Assembly: GCA_019279435.1 (NCBI GenBank)
Contig: JAAALK010000079.1
Coordinates: 107,861,198-107,925,197, forward strand
Reading direction: 5' to 3'
Source of the DNA: Zizania palustris
Taxonomy: Eukaryota; Streptophyta; Magnoliopsida; Poales; Poaceae
Length of the DNA stretch: 64,000 nucleotides
Shown piece after piece: positions 55,156 to 64,000 of this stretch. The translations under genes and the position numbers were made by a program. Under the pieces are notes generated by a model that was not told the origin of the DNA, ran no database searches, and saw only the letters and a program-made list of their open reading frames with translations. Each line of letters starts with the position of its first letter. Position 1 is the stretch's first letter.

Positions 55156-55585
55156 GCATAATCCTGACCACTCAAACGAGGTCTACAGGTTTTACTCCTT
55201 TTAGATTGCTATTCGGAGATGAAGCCATGATGCCTAAGGAGCTTAAAGGGGATCTTTTTGCACCACCGAACTTGAAAAAGAAGATGAAAGGGAAGCTTCG
55301 CTAGATTTAACGGAAGAAACAAAGCTTCGAGTTGTTGAAAATTTATCGAAGTGTCAGCATCAGACGAAGACTTGGTATGACCCGAAGGTTAAACTTAATG
55401 AGCTTAAACCAGGTCATTTAGTTTTGTGAAGCATCATAGCACCAGCGAAATTAGGAAATAAATGGGAAGGTCCATATATCATTCTTCGTTCAGTACGCCC
55501 TAGTTCTTTTAAGCTAGCTAATTTAAAAGGTGAAGAGTTAAAGCATGCCTGGCATGCTGAGCACCTGAAGCGATATTTTGCATAG
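55156..55585 (+). pseudogene. Tat integrase C-terminus, element H
   Basis: Translation gives TRSTGFTPFRLLFGDEAMMP, then YDPKVKLNELKPGHLVL, WEGPYIILRSVRP and KHAWHAEHLKRYFA before a TAG at 55583-55585. This is the same pol end as element G but clearly another family (AT-richer, diverged). Small frame changes lie near 55235-55305, and TGA replaces a codon near 55427. The upstream part of the gene is absent because copia B lies to the left. Confidence 0.75.
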
Positions 55586-55612
55586 GGGCTCCTTTTAATC
55601 ATCTGTAAATAC

Positions 55613-58600
55613 TGTAACACCCCAAATTTTCAAAGAAATTAAAATATTATTTAATTCAATTTCCTGGATTTTATTATTTTGAAAATACCTTTAAATACCC
55701 CTCTTTACCATTTTGAACTACAACATAGAGTTAATGACCTAACCAGGAGCTGAAAATTTTTGTTTAAACTCCCAAGGCCAAGATATATTTTTGAGAATTT
55801 TTACAAATTTTTATCCACCATAGAAATGCCCCAAATGATTTAACCTATTTTCTGCAATTATTTTAAATCAGAAAACCTTTAAAACAGTATTGGGCCTCCC
55901 TCCTCCCTTCTCTCTCTCCCCGCTGGCCCAGCCCGTCACCCTCGCCCGCCTCTGGCTGACAGCCCGACCCCACCTGTCGGCGCCGATCACCTCCCCTCGC
56001 GCGCGCGCCCGACACCACGGCCCCACCCGTCAGCCCTCTCCCTCGCACACTCACGCCCGTTGGCCAGTGGCCCCCGCCTGTTAGTTCCGTCATCAACCTC
56101 ACGTCGCCGCCCCCAAATCACGCCGGCCGACGACCCCCACCTCGGATCCGCCTCACTGGCCCCTCCCGCATTCAATTGACGCCATTAATCGGTTCCCCGC
56201 GCCCGGCCGACCATTTCCCCCCGTTAAACCACGCGTTTAAGCCCCCGGGAACACCGCACCGTGCATGGCCGAGCCCTCGCCGGCGAGTTAATGCTCTCAC
56301 TTGGCTTTCCTTGCATGCGAGCTTCGCCGGTGGCCCTATTTAAGCCCCTGGCCTCCACCGCGTTCGACCCCCACGACCATTCACAGCGAGAACGAACAGA
56401 GCGCTCCCCTCTTCGGTTTTTAACACCTCACCGCCGCTCCTACTCTGGTCGCCCCTCGCCGTCGCTAGCAACCTCCTCCGCCCTAGCCAACCACACCGCC
56501 GTGACCACAAGGACGTCACCGACCCCGGTCGCCCCTCCGCCATCCACTAACCTCGCCGGAACACCGTCGCCGACAAGGACCCGAGACCACCTCGCCGTCT
56601 ACCCTCGTCGCCGGCCATGCTCCGTCGTCCCCGGACCACCGCAGAGGTACCCTCGTGATCCCCGCAGTATCCTCTTTCCGTTTTAGGCCTTAGCTTCGAC
56701 CGCCATCACTCGCCGTGGCCTCTGGCCCGCTCGCCGTCGCCGGAGAAGATGACCGGCACGGGCTAAGTACCTGTGCCGTGTCGGATTCGATCGCAACCGT
56801 GCGATCGTGATCCAACGGTGACGATTAATTCCCACGTGCGACTTAATCCGATCCGTTAGATCTCGACGAAGGAGTACGTTATAATATCAGCCGTCCGTTA
56901 GTTTTAAAATCCCGCATCGCATCTAAGCCGTTCATCGCGTACCGGTTCAACGTTTTAATCCCAGCCGTCCACGTCATTTTAACTACCCCGCCTCGCCCGT
57001 GACCGCCCGATTGCGATCCAACGGTGGATCTTGATCCGGCGCACGCGCATAGTGCGCAGGTGCACGGTGGTCTCACCTCACCATGTACCGACGCCGGTTT
57101 TTGGTTTAATTTAAATTCCAGAAATGCTTTTAAGCTTCAAAAATTCATATCTAGCACGTTTGAACTCTAAAAATTGTCATTTCAACTCCAGAAATTTTAT
57201 AATTTTATTCTCTACACTTTAGTTCAATAAAAACAGTATGTTACCTTAGACTTTTTCATGTTTATTTAAAAGAGCATTCAAATACCCTTAGGCTAAAAAA
57301 TATAAATTTAATTATTTAAATTCCAGTGAAGCTTATATTTATTTATTTCCTGTTAATATGAACAAACCACTAAGTTTTCTATGGACCCTTCATTTTAAAT
57401 TTATTAGAAAACTTAAAAATGAGAATAATCACTTTTAAAACCCTTTTTCAAAGGACAACACTTCATTTTAATTTCTTTTAAAATTGTTTATAAAATGAAC
57501 TTCAGAACCTTACCAAGTTGATTTATTTTAAATCAAACCAACTTAGACCTATGTGCTTATTATGTGATGTTATATTGTTTGATTGGATGTTGTGTTTATT
57601 TTATTTTATTTTACTTTATTTATATTGGAAAGACTACGACGCCGTCGAGGAGCTGGAATATTTCCCGGAAGTTCCTCCCTCACCCTTCGCTGAACAAGGC
57701 AAGTCACCAAACCAATCTTTTGAGCATATTGAACCTATGTTTTATTAAACTATCGCTAAAACACATAGGTTATACATGCATTAGTCAAATGAAACCCTTA
57801 CAATATATTTATTTAGGATCCCCCGACCTTGATGTGCAACCTAAGCCATGCTCTCTAGCCTAAACTCCTTGTCACCATATGATAAATGTTATTAGCTAGT
57901 GTCCAATGCATTGCAACAATTGCTATAGGATTAAAAATGAGTCGTAGTGATTGGTTCTACTATATGATCCCCGTTATACTCATCTTTGGAATTTGTCGGT
58001 GTTGGAGTTGTGGTTGTGAGTGGATGCATGGTGGGTTCTGGGTGCAAGCTAGGGCATTGGTCGGTAGCACCAGGGGCACTATAAGGACCGGTCTGAGGGA
58101 TCCGTTGCAATACACTTCTGTACTAACCACAAGTCTAATGGGTAAGTCCTAACAAAGGTATGGAGTGTTCCAAACCGAGGCTACCATTTGGAGATGGATC
58201 AAGCAGCACCTGCGGGTGGCTTGTACCAATGTGGCGCAAAAGGGGGTGCGACGTTAGTCGGGATGCGGCCCGGCGCGCCGGCGAAACCTAGAGCGGGTGG
58301 TTATCGCTTGGAGCATTTCATGCTGAGGTTTTGGCACGAGTTCCCATGGTATGGGTCATCTCGTTTGGGGTGAGTGCGTGCCTTGTGGGTACAGTAGTAC
58401 AACTCTGATCAGAGTCTTAAATCTTTTCGAAAAGCCGAGCCCACGGTCAAGGGTGGGTTGCGTGACATCCCACAGTTAGGTTACTCTGAATATGTATGTG
58501 CATGATGGTTTGACATGTAAGGACTGTTGTGCGAGGAGGTAAAACGTACTCCTCGTGTTAGATGATGTTGTTGATGCTCATGTTTACTTTACCGCATGAT

Positions 58601-58990
58601 TAAATTTGACTACACTAATTGCAATAACTGAAAATGTACTTTTCCGCACTGTTAGCCATTACCCTTCCTTGTTTATTATCCTGCATTATTATTTGCATTT
58701 GCGGTGGCTTGTTGAGTACTTTTTGTACTCATACCCGTTGGACCCCACAGAGGATGCCTACTATGAAGACGGTCTAGAGTAGCAACCCAGTTAAGCAAAG
58801 ATCCTGAAGAAGGCATTCGTCATGCTATTTACTTCTATTACTATTTTTATTTCAACTCTGATGTAATAATTATGGTCTGCGTACCATTAATACTGTCGTA
58901 TGTACGATTGTCGCATGATGAACCTCTTGTATTATTGTTTTTCTTATGAAATTCAATAATGTTCCGATTTCGGTAAATCGGGGCGACACA
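55613..58990 (+). repeat. Gypsy D 5' LTR
   Basis: It runs from TGTAACACCCC to ...CGGGGCGACACA, 3378 bp. The part at about 55900-57080 is strongly GC- and C-rich and carries repeats of GATCCAACGGTG (near 56810 and 57018) and CAGCCGTCC. From about 57100 to 57600 it turns AT-rich. The ORF at 56261-56686 in the C-rich part is Pro/Ser/Arg low-complexity and I do not treat it as a gene. Confidence 0.85.
56337..56344 (+). promoter_or_regulatory. Possible TATA box of gypsy D LTR
   Basis: TATTTAAG in the context GGCCCTATTTAAGCCCCTG, just upstream of a CCACCGCG-type stretch. It is the best TATA candidate in the GC-rich part of the LTR, but unproven. Confidence 0.4.
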
Positions 58991-58993
58991 AGA

Positions 58994-59005
58994 TGGTATC
59001 AGAGC
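58994..59005 (+). other. Gypsy D primer binding site
   Basis: TGGTATCAGAGC, complementary to initiator Met tRNA, three bases after the LTR end. It confirms the LTR boundary. Confidence 0.9.
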
Positions 59006-59129
59006 CGACTTGACTGTAGAAAGCCAAACAGACCCGCCTAGCCAATAGCCGCAGAAAATTATTTCTCAAAAACCTACTTTATAAACTTTGTTCCTCCCCT
59101 CACTTTATCTTCAACTTGCTGTTTTGTAG

Positions 59130-59909
59130 ATGCCTGTCTACCAAGTCCACAGCTACTGCCGCCACTTCGAGGGCTTCGTCAGGGAGCTCCGCATGATGCT
59201 CACATTCCTCGGGTTCTTCTTTGAGCCCGAATTCCAAGGAGTGTACTTGGAGGAGTTTGCCGGACCCTGTGACGTCTCCCTCACCGTCCACGGCTCCGGA
59301 GAGCATCTGCCGTCCTACACCACCGTGCTTGGAGGCCCGACATTCGACGTCGCGTGCCAACGAGTCGCCCTGCAGGCTCTTATGGAGCTGAGGATGATCT
59401 ACGACGATCGTCTTCAGAACTCATCCTTCCGGCTTGTGCCGAAGCGCACTCCCGGTGCCTACCATAGCATCTACCTCGGAGTTCACTCCGTGCGTGATCC
59501 GGTCATGGCCCGGCAGTCGCGCCTTCTTCAGGCTATGGACGACCTCCATACTGAGGCGGTGCTCAACGCCGATGAGCATCATGAGGCGGTTGAGTTTCTT
59601 CGTGAAGAGATGAAGAACTTGATCCAGCAGAACGGCGAGCTGCAACGCAAGATCATGCAGCTGCAGAAGGACATTGCTGAGATTGTTCCCCTCCTCCCTA
59701 GGAAGAGGAAGCCTATCCGCGAGCCCGTCCCTCGTCCCAAGCGGATCCCGCCACACCCCTCCACCACCAGACCATCCACCAGCGCCCCTGCACCGCGCCC
59801 CGGCATCGTCTCCGACCACATCATCGAGAATTTTCTCGAACCCACCATCCCTCAGGAGCCGCGTACCCGTGGTTCCGAGAGCACGGAGACCGCCTCCGGT
59901 GGCGAGTAG
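59130..59909 (+). CDS. Extra ORF between LTR and gag of gypsy D (259 codons), function unknown
   Basis: An intact frame from ATG 59130 (MPVYQVHSYCRHFEGFVREL) on the same strand as gag, 139 bp after the LTR. Residues ~1-115 form an ordered-looking domain (YLEEFAGPCDVSLTVHG, LPSYTTVLGGPTFDVACQ, RVALQALMELRMIY). Residues ~125-190 are a coiled coil (LREEMKNLIQQNGELQRKIM). The C-terminal ~65 residues are Pro/Arg-rich and likely disordered. Extra ORFs at this position are known in plant Ty3/gypsy elements, but I do not know a function for this one. The P.Y...GG.TF...CQ.VALQAL pattern faintly recalls a double-stranded-RNA-binding domain; this is speculation. Its lack of stops while pol has many is notable. 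Confidence 0.7.
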   Translation: MPVYQVHSYCRHFEGFVRELRMMLTFLGFFFEPEFQGVYLEEFAGPCDVSLTVHGSGEHLPSYTTVLGGPTFDVACQRVALQALMELRMIYDDRLQNSSFRLVPKRTPGAYHSIYLGVHSVRDPVMARQSRLLQAMDDLHTEAVLNADEHHEAVEFLREEMKNLIQQNGELQRKIMQLQKDIAEIVPLLPRKRKPIREPVPRPKRIPPHPSTTRPSTSAPAPRPGIVSDHIIENFLEPTIPQEPRTRGSESTETASGGE

Positions 59910-60107
59910 GCGTTTGGAGTCGCTATTTTAATAAAAGCAGAATTTTGTATGTGGTGCTACCCACGACGAGTGTGTTGTGGGTAGAATAAAAGCTTGATTG
60001 TAATAAACAATTCTTACCACTTGGTCTATATGCATGAGCTTTATGAGCTATTTTCTTTAAGTATATTGTCATCATCTTTTTGCCTTATAACCTCGTATAT
60101 TCAGAAG

Positions 60108-61463
60108 ATGGCCGACCACCAGAACACCGTCCCCAACAACAGAGAAGGAGGCAGCCGTGATGCGCCTGAGGGTGTTGTACCCAACTGGGGTGCAACGGGC
60201 CCACGTCAGTCCGGGTCGCCCTCCGCCAACCACCCTACCTTGGCGGAAATGATGGCGAATCAGAACCATCTGATCACCGCCCTCCTCACTCAGATGCAGC
60301 ACCAACAAGCTCAGTTGGACCGTCTGCAGAATGGGGAAACTGCCCCTCGCGCACTAGCACCCGCACCCGCTCCCCAACTCTCGGAGTTTCTGCGCGTGCG
60401 CCCGCCCATCTTCTCAAGCACCACCAACCCAATGGAGGCTGGAGATTGGCTCCACACCATTGGAAAGAAGCTTGACCTCCTCCCCTGCACCGACCGAGAG
60501 CGAGTGGCCTTCGCCACTCATCAGCTCCAAGGTCCCGCCGCCGAATGGTGGGACAACTACCGTGAGTCCCAGCCTGAGGACCACGTGGTAACATGGGCGG
60601 AGTTCACCATCGGCTTTCGCGCCGCCCACGTCCCCACTGGTGTCATCGCGGTGAAGCAGCAGGAGTTCCGCGACCTGCACCAGGGCAGTCGGACTGTCAT
60701 GGAGTACCTCCGTGAGTTCAACCGCCTCGCCCACTACGCACCGAAAGAAGTGCGCACCGACACCCTCCACCAGGCCAAGTTCCTTCGGGGACTCAAGGAT
60801 GAGCTGTCCATCCAGCTCATCACCACCGACTACGTCGACTTCCAACGGCTAGTCAAAAAAGCGCTCATCCAAGAGACTGAGCAAAACAGGCTGGACCTCA
60901 AGAAGAGGAAGATGATCGCCTTCAAGCATCAGCAGGCGAACTCTCAGAGGCCCCGCTTCGTCCCTCCGCCACCAGCGCCCGCCTACCATCCTCGACCTGC
61001 CTACAGGCCACCTCACGCCGCTGGTGGATCCAACGCCGGGCATCCTCGCCCCGCTCCACCAGCTCCGGCCGCTCAGCCGACGCCAGCCGCCAAGGCCCCG
61101 ATCTTGAAGGATCGCCAAGGGAGGCCGGTCGTCTGCTTCAACTGCCGCAAGGAAGGGCACTACTCGCACCAGTGTCCCCACCCCAAGCAGCCCCAAGGCG
61201 CGGCACCCAACCAGGCGGTCCGTGCCCGCGTCAACCACATCAACGCGGAGGAAGCTCAGGAGGCTCCTGAAGTCATACTCGGTACGTTTACCGTAAATTA
61301 TGTACCAGCTACGATTTTATTTGACTCTGGAGCAATGCACACTTTCATCTCGGAAGATTTTGTGCAAATCAACGAATTGGACGTACTCCCTCTATCCATC
61401 CCCATGATGATTGCCACCCCCGGCAATAGAACCTTATCGCACTTATACAGTCCCAAGGTTTAG
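60108..61463 (+). CDS. gag: Gypsy D gag with protease start (451 codons)
   Basis: The frame is open from 59994, but the ATG at 60108 (MADHQNTVPNN) gives the usual gag start and follows a 198 bp gap after the extra ORF. The retrotransposon gag domain spans residues ~95-270 (MEAGDWLHTIGKKLD, GPAAEWWDNY, EFNRLAHYAP, FLRGLKDEL). A Pro/Ala-rich linker follows, then a CX2CX4HX4C knuckle from residue ~343 (CFNCRKEGHYSHQC), then the aspartic protease site ILFDSGAMHTFIS (D406). A TAG at 61461-61463 cuts the frame inside the protease. Pol continues in the same frame, and the stop fits CAG to TAG decay. Confidence 0.82.
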   Translation: MADHQNTVPNNREGGSRDAPEGVVPNWGATGPRQSGSPSANHPTLAEMMANQNHLITALLTQMQHQQAQLDRLQNGETAPRALAPAPAPQLSEFLRVRPPIFSSTTNPMEAGDWLHTIGKKLDLLPCTDRERVAFATHQLQGPAAEWWDNYRESQPEDHVVTWAEFTIGFRAAHVPTGVIAVKQQEFRDLHQGSRTVMEYLREFNRLAHYAPKEVRTDTLHQAKFLRGLKDELSIQLITTDYVDFQRLVKKALIQETEQNRLDLKKRKMIAFKHQQANSQRPRFVPPPPAPAYHPRPAYRPPHAAGGSNAGHPRPAPPAPAAQPTPAAKAPILKDRQGRPVVCFNCRKEGHYSHQCPHPKQPQGAAPNQAVRARVNHINAEEAQEAPEVILGTFTVNYVPATILFDSGAMHTFISEDFVQINELDVLPLSIPMMIATPGNRTLSHLYSPKV

Positions 61464-64000
61464 ATAGAGATCCAAGGAGTATTATTCCGGGCCGAGCCAG
61501 TCCTCATAAAATGCACCGGACTGGACCTCATCCTAGGGATGGATTGGTTGATGAAGCACAAGGGAGTGATCGACTATGCCAACAAGTCTGTCACAGTGAC
61601 CAACCCTGAAGGCGAAGCCGTCACTTTTCGGATGACTTGTCGCCAACCACTCGAAGCCTCCCTCCACTCGCTAGCTCTTGAAGAAGTACCCATAGTCAAG
61701 GAGTTCATGGACGTCTTCCCTGAAGACCTACCAGGAATGCCTCCCAAGCGGGACATCGAATTCAGAATCGAACTTGTCCCCGAGACCACTCCAATCTCCA
61801 AGCGCCCATACCGGATGGCCGCCAATGAATTAGCCGAGGTCAAGAGCAACATCGAAGACCTGGAGCAGAAAGGGTACATCCGACCGAGTACCTCACCATG
61901 GGGTGCACCAGTCATCTTTGCCATGAAGACGGACAAGACCAAGAGGATGTGCGTGGACTATAGAGCCCTAAACGACGTAACCATCAGGAACAAGTACCCA
62001 TTGCCTCGGATCGATGACCTGTTCGATCAACTAAAGGGATCCTCGGTGTTTTCCAAGATTGACCTCAGGTCAGGTTATCACCAATTGAGGATTAGGGAAG
62101 AGGACATACCCAAGACTGCCTTCACCTCCCGCTATGGACTCTACGAGTATACAGTGATGTCGTTTGGACTCACGAATGCCCCGGCCTTTTTCATGAACAT
62201 GATGAACAATGTATTCATGGAGTTCTTGGGTAAGTTCATCATGGTATTCATCGACGATATCCTCGTTTACTCCAAGACCAAGGAAGAACACGAAACCCAC
62301 CTCCGTCTGACCCACGGAAAGCTAAGGGAGCAGCAATTGTACGCCAAATACAGCAAGTGCGAATTTTGGTCGTCTGAGGTGAAATTCCTCGGTCATGTTA
62401 TATCTGCCGAAGAAATAGCAGTGGACCCAACCATCGTGGAAGCAGTAACCAACTGGCTGCAGCCCACGACCATGACCGAGATCCGGAGCTTTCTCGGATT
62501 AGCCGGATACTACCACCGTTCATCGAGAATTTTTCAAAGATCGCCAAACCTATGACCAGGCTGTTGCAGAAGGAAATAAAGTTTGAATGGACCCCCGACT
62601 GTGAAGAAAGCTTCCAAACCCTCAAGAAGAAGCTCGTGTCAGCTCCTATTCTAACTCTGCCAGACATCCGGAAAGACTTCCACGTCTACTGTGATGCCTC
62701 TCGTCAAGGATTGGGATGCGTCTTAATGCAAGAAGGGAAGGTGATATCCTACACCTCCCGATAGCTAAGGCCGCATGAGCTGAATTACCCAACCCACGAC
62801 CTAGAATTAGCAGTTGTGGTTCATGCCTTGAAGATATGGAGACATTACCTTGTGGGGAATCGGTGTGAGGTCTTCACCGACCACAAGAGCCTCAAGTACA
62901 TATTCACCCAACCGGACCTGAACCTCAGGCAAAGGAGATGGTTGGAACTGATCAAGGATTACGACTTGGACATCCATTATCATCCAGGCAAGGCCAATGT
63001 GGTGGCAGACCCCCTTAGTTGAAAAGGATACTGCAACGCCATCATGATTCAGGACCAAGCTCCTTTACTTTACAAGGAGATGGAAAGGCTGAATTTAGGG
63101 ATCACCACCTGAACGTACCTCGCTGCCTTGGAGTCTCGGCCTATCTTGATAGACCAGATCTGAGAAAAGCAGAAGGCATACCCAGAAATCTTGGAGATCC
63201 AACAGAACATGCGGAAGGGTAAAGCCCCGGATTTTCTGAGGACGAACATGGTACCATCTGGTTCGGAAACCGGATATGCGTACCCGACCAACCTGAGTTG
63301 AAGACCCTCATCCTTCATGAAGCCCACGATACCCTATACTCCATTCATCCCGGGAGTACCAAAATGTATCAAGACCTGAAGGAAAAATATTGGTGCGTCA
63401 GCATGAAGAGAGAAATAGCTGAGTATGTGGCCAAGTGTGACACATGCCGGTGAGTCAAGGTAGAGCATCAAAAGCCTGCTGGACTATTGCAGCCTCTCAA
63501 AGTCCCTTAGTGGAAGTGGGAAGAGATAGGAATGGATTTCATCACGGGACTGCCCAGAACCCAAGCTGGTCACGATTCCATCTGGGTGATCATCGACCGA
63601 CTCACCAAGGTGGCTCACTTCATCCCGGTCAAGACGACTTACACTGTCGCCAAGTTGGCTGAGTTGTATATGACCCGGATCGTGTGCCTTCACGGAGTTC
63701 CTAAGAAGATTGTATCTGACCGCGGGAGTCAGTTTACCTCTAAGTTTTGGAAGAACCTTCAAGAGGAACTCACCACCCGGCTAAACTTTAGCACCGCCTA
63801 TCATCCATAGACCGATGGTCAAACCGAAAGGGTCAACCAGATATTGGAAGATATGCTTAGAGCTTGCGCTCTAGACTTTGGCGGAATGTGGGACAAGAAC
63901 TTACCCTATGCAGAGTTCTCCTACAACAACAGCTATCAAGCCAGCCTGCAAATGTCCCCATTCGAAGCACTTTATGGGCGCAAGTGCAGAACGCCGCTGC
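61464..64000 (+). pseudogene. pol: Gypsy D pol (protease end, RT, RNase H, integrase), degenerate and cut by the window edge
   Basis: Continues in the gag frame: LILGMDWLMKHK closes the protease. RT spans about 61700-62515 with PYRMAANELAEVK, FSKIDLRSGYHQL and the active site FIDDILVYS (62247-62273). A one-base loss near 62518 shifts the frame. RNase H has YCDASRQGLGCVLMQ, a TAG at 62762-62764, FTDHKSLKYIFTQ and DIHYHPGKANVVAD, then a TGA at 63020-63022. Integrase (stops near 63110 and 63161, frame change near 63236) has HEAH..., the CDTCR finger, GMDFITGLP, IVSDRGSQF and TDGQTERVNQ, and reaches FEALYGRKCRTPL at the edge. Stops near 63452, 63509 and 63808 also replace Arg or Gln codons. It is inactive. 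Confidence 0.85.

Larger units (their letters stand above)
55613..64000 (+). mobile_element. Gypsy D, Tekay/Del-like chromovirus, left part
   Basis: It starts TGTAACACCCCAAATTTTC with a 5' LTR of about 3.38 kb, a Met-tRNA PBS, an extra ORF, gag with a CCHC knuckle and protease, then RT, RNase H and integrase running off the right edge. A very long LTR, this terminus and pol motifs fit the Tekay/Del chromovirus lineage of grasses; the chromodomain itself would be beyond 64000. The candidate left TSD is AATAC (55608-55612); its partner is outside the window. Pol carries several stops, so this copy is dead. Confidence 0.85.

Noticed and set aside
56261..56686. 141-codon ORF in the gypsy D LTR
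   Set aside because: Pro/Ser/Arg low complexity in a C-rich block, inside an LTR, with no domain.
1..64000. Host protein-coding genes, tRNA or rRNA genes
   Set aside because: Every sizeable ORF with a recognisable motif belongs to a retroelement, and no tRNA or rRNA sequence was noticed. TGGTATCAGAGC matches are primer binding sites, not tRNA genes.

Overview
The window is plant nuclear DNA made almost entirely of nested LTR retrotransposons. I see no host gene, tRNA, rRNA, CRISPR array or prokaryotic feature. The families present are long-LTR Ty1/copia Sirevirus-like elements with multiple polypurine tracts, Tat-lineage Ty3/gypsy elements with an archaeal-type RNase H, a non-autonomous gypsy element carrying an antisense Transposase_28-like gene, and a Tekay/Del-like chromovirus with a 3.4 kb LTR. 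This mix points to a grass pericentromere or other heterochromatin. The grass assignment is inference; the species cannot be told from the sequence. Family names here are working labels (copia A, B, C; gypsy D to H).

Layout. 1-972: decayed Tat integrase (E) with an internally deleted solo LTR of copia B (184-495, TSD GCCAT). 973-2837: decayed Tat gag (F). At 2838 a copia C LTR starts. It is now scattered over 2838-2963, 13891-14158 and 38510-39226 because two large insertions split it. The first is copia A0 (2964-13890, minus strand, TSD CGGGC). The second is a gypsy array (14159-38466) with three LTRs and two internal regions. The middle LTR of the array is itself interrupted by copia A1 (20339-31224, plus strand, TSD CCCTT), the best preserved element here, with a long gag frame and an uninterrupted pol frame of about 1050 codons. 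Each internal region of the array lacks gag and pol and instead carries, on the minus strand, a five-exon gene with its own TATA box.

39227-42743: Tat RNase H and integrase pieces (G), partly tandemly duplicated together with the start of copia B. 42744-55150: copia B (plus strand, TSD ACTAG), decayed, with a 911 bp chromovirus-type solo LTR (49708-50618, TSD CTAAG) inside its reverse transcriptase. 55156-55585: end of another Tat pol (H). 55613-64000: left part of gypsy D (5' LTR, PBS, an extra ORF, gag with protease, RT, RNase H, integrase), running off the right edge.

The order of insertion can be read from the nesting: Tat hosts first, then the copia C LTR, then A0 and the gypsy array inside C, then A1 inside the array. 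Copia B entered Tat G/H DNA and later received the chromovirus LTR. Most coding regions other than A1 pol and the gypsy D extra ORF and gag carry stop codons, many of which fit C-to-T decay at CG or CHG sites. Domain and family names come from motifs read by eye, not from a database search.
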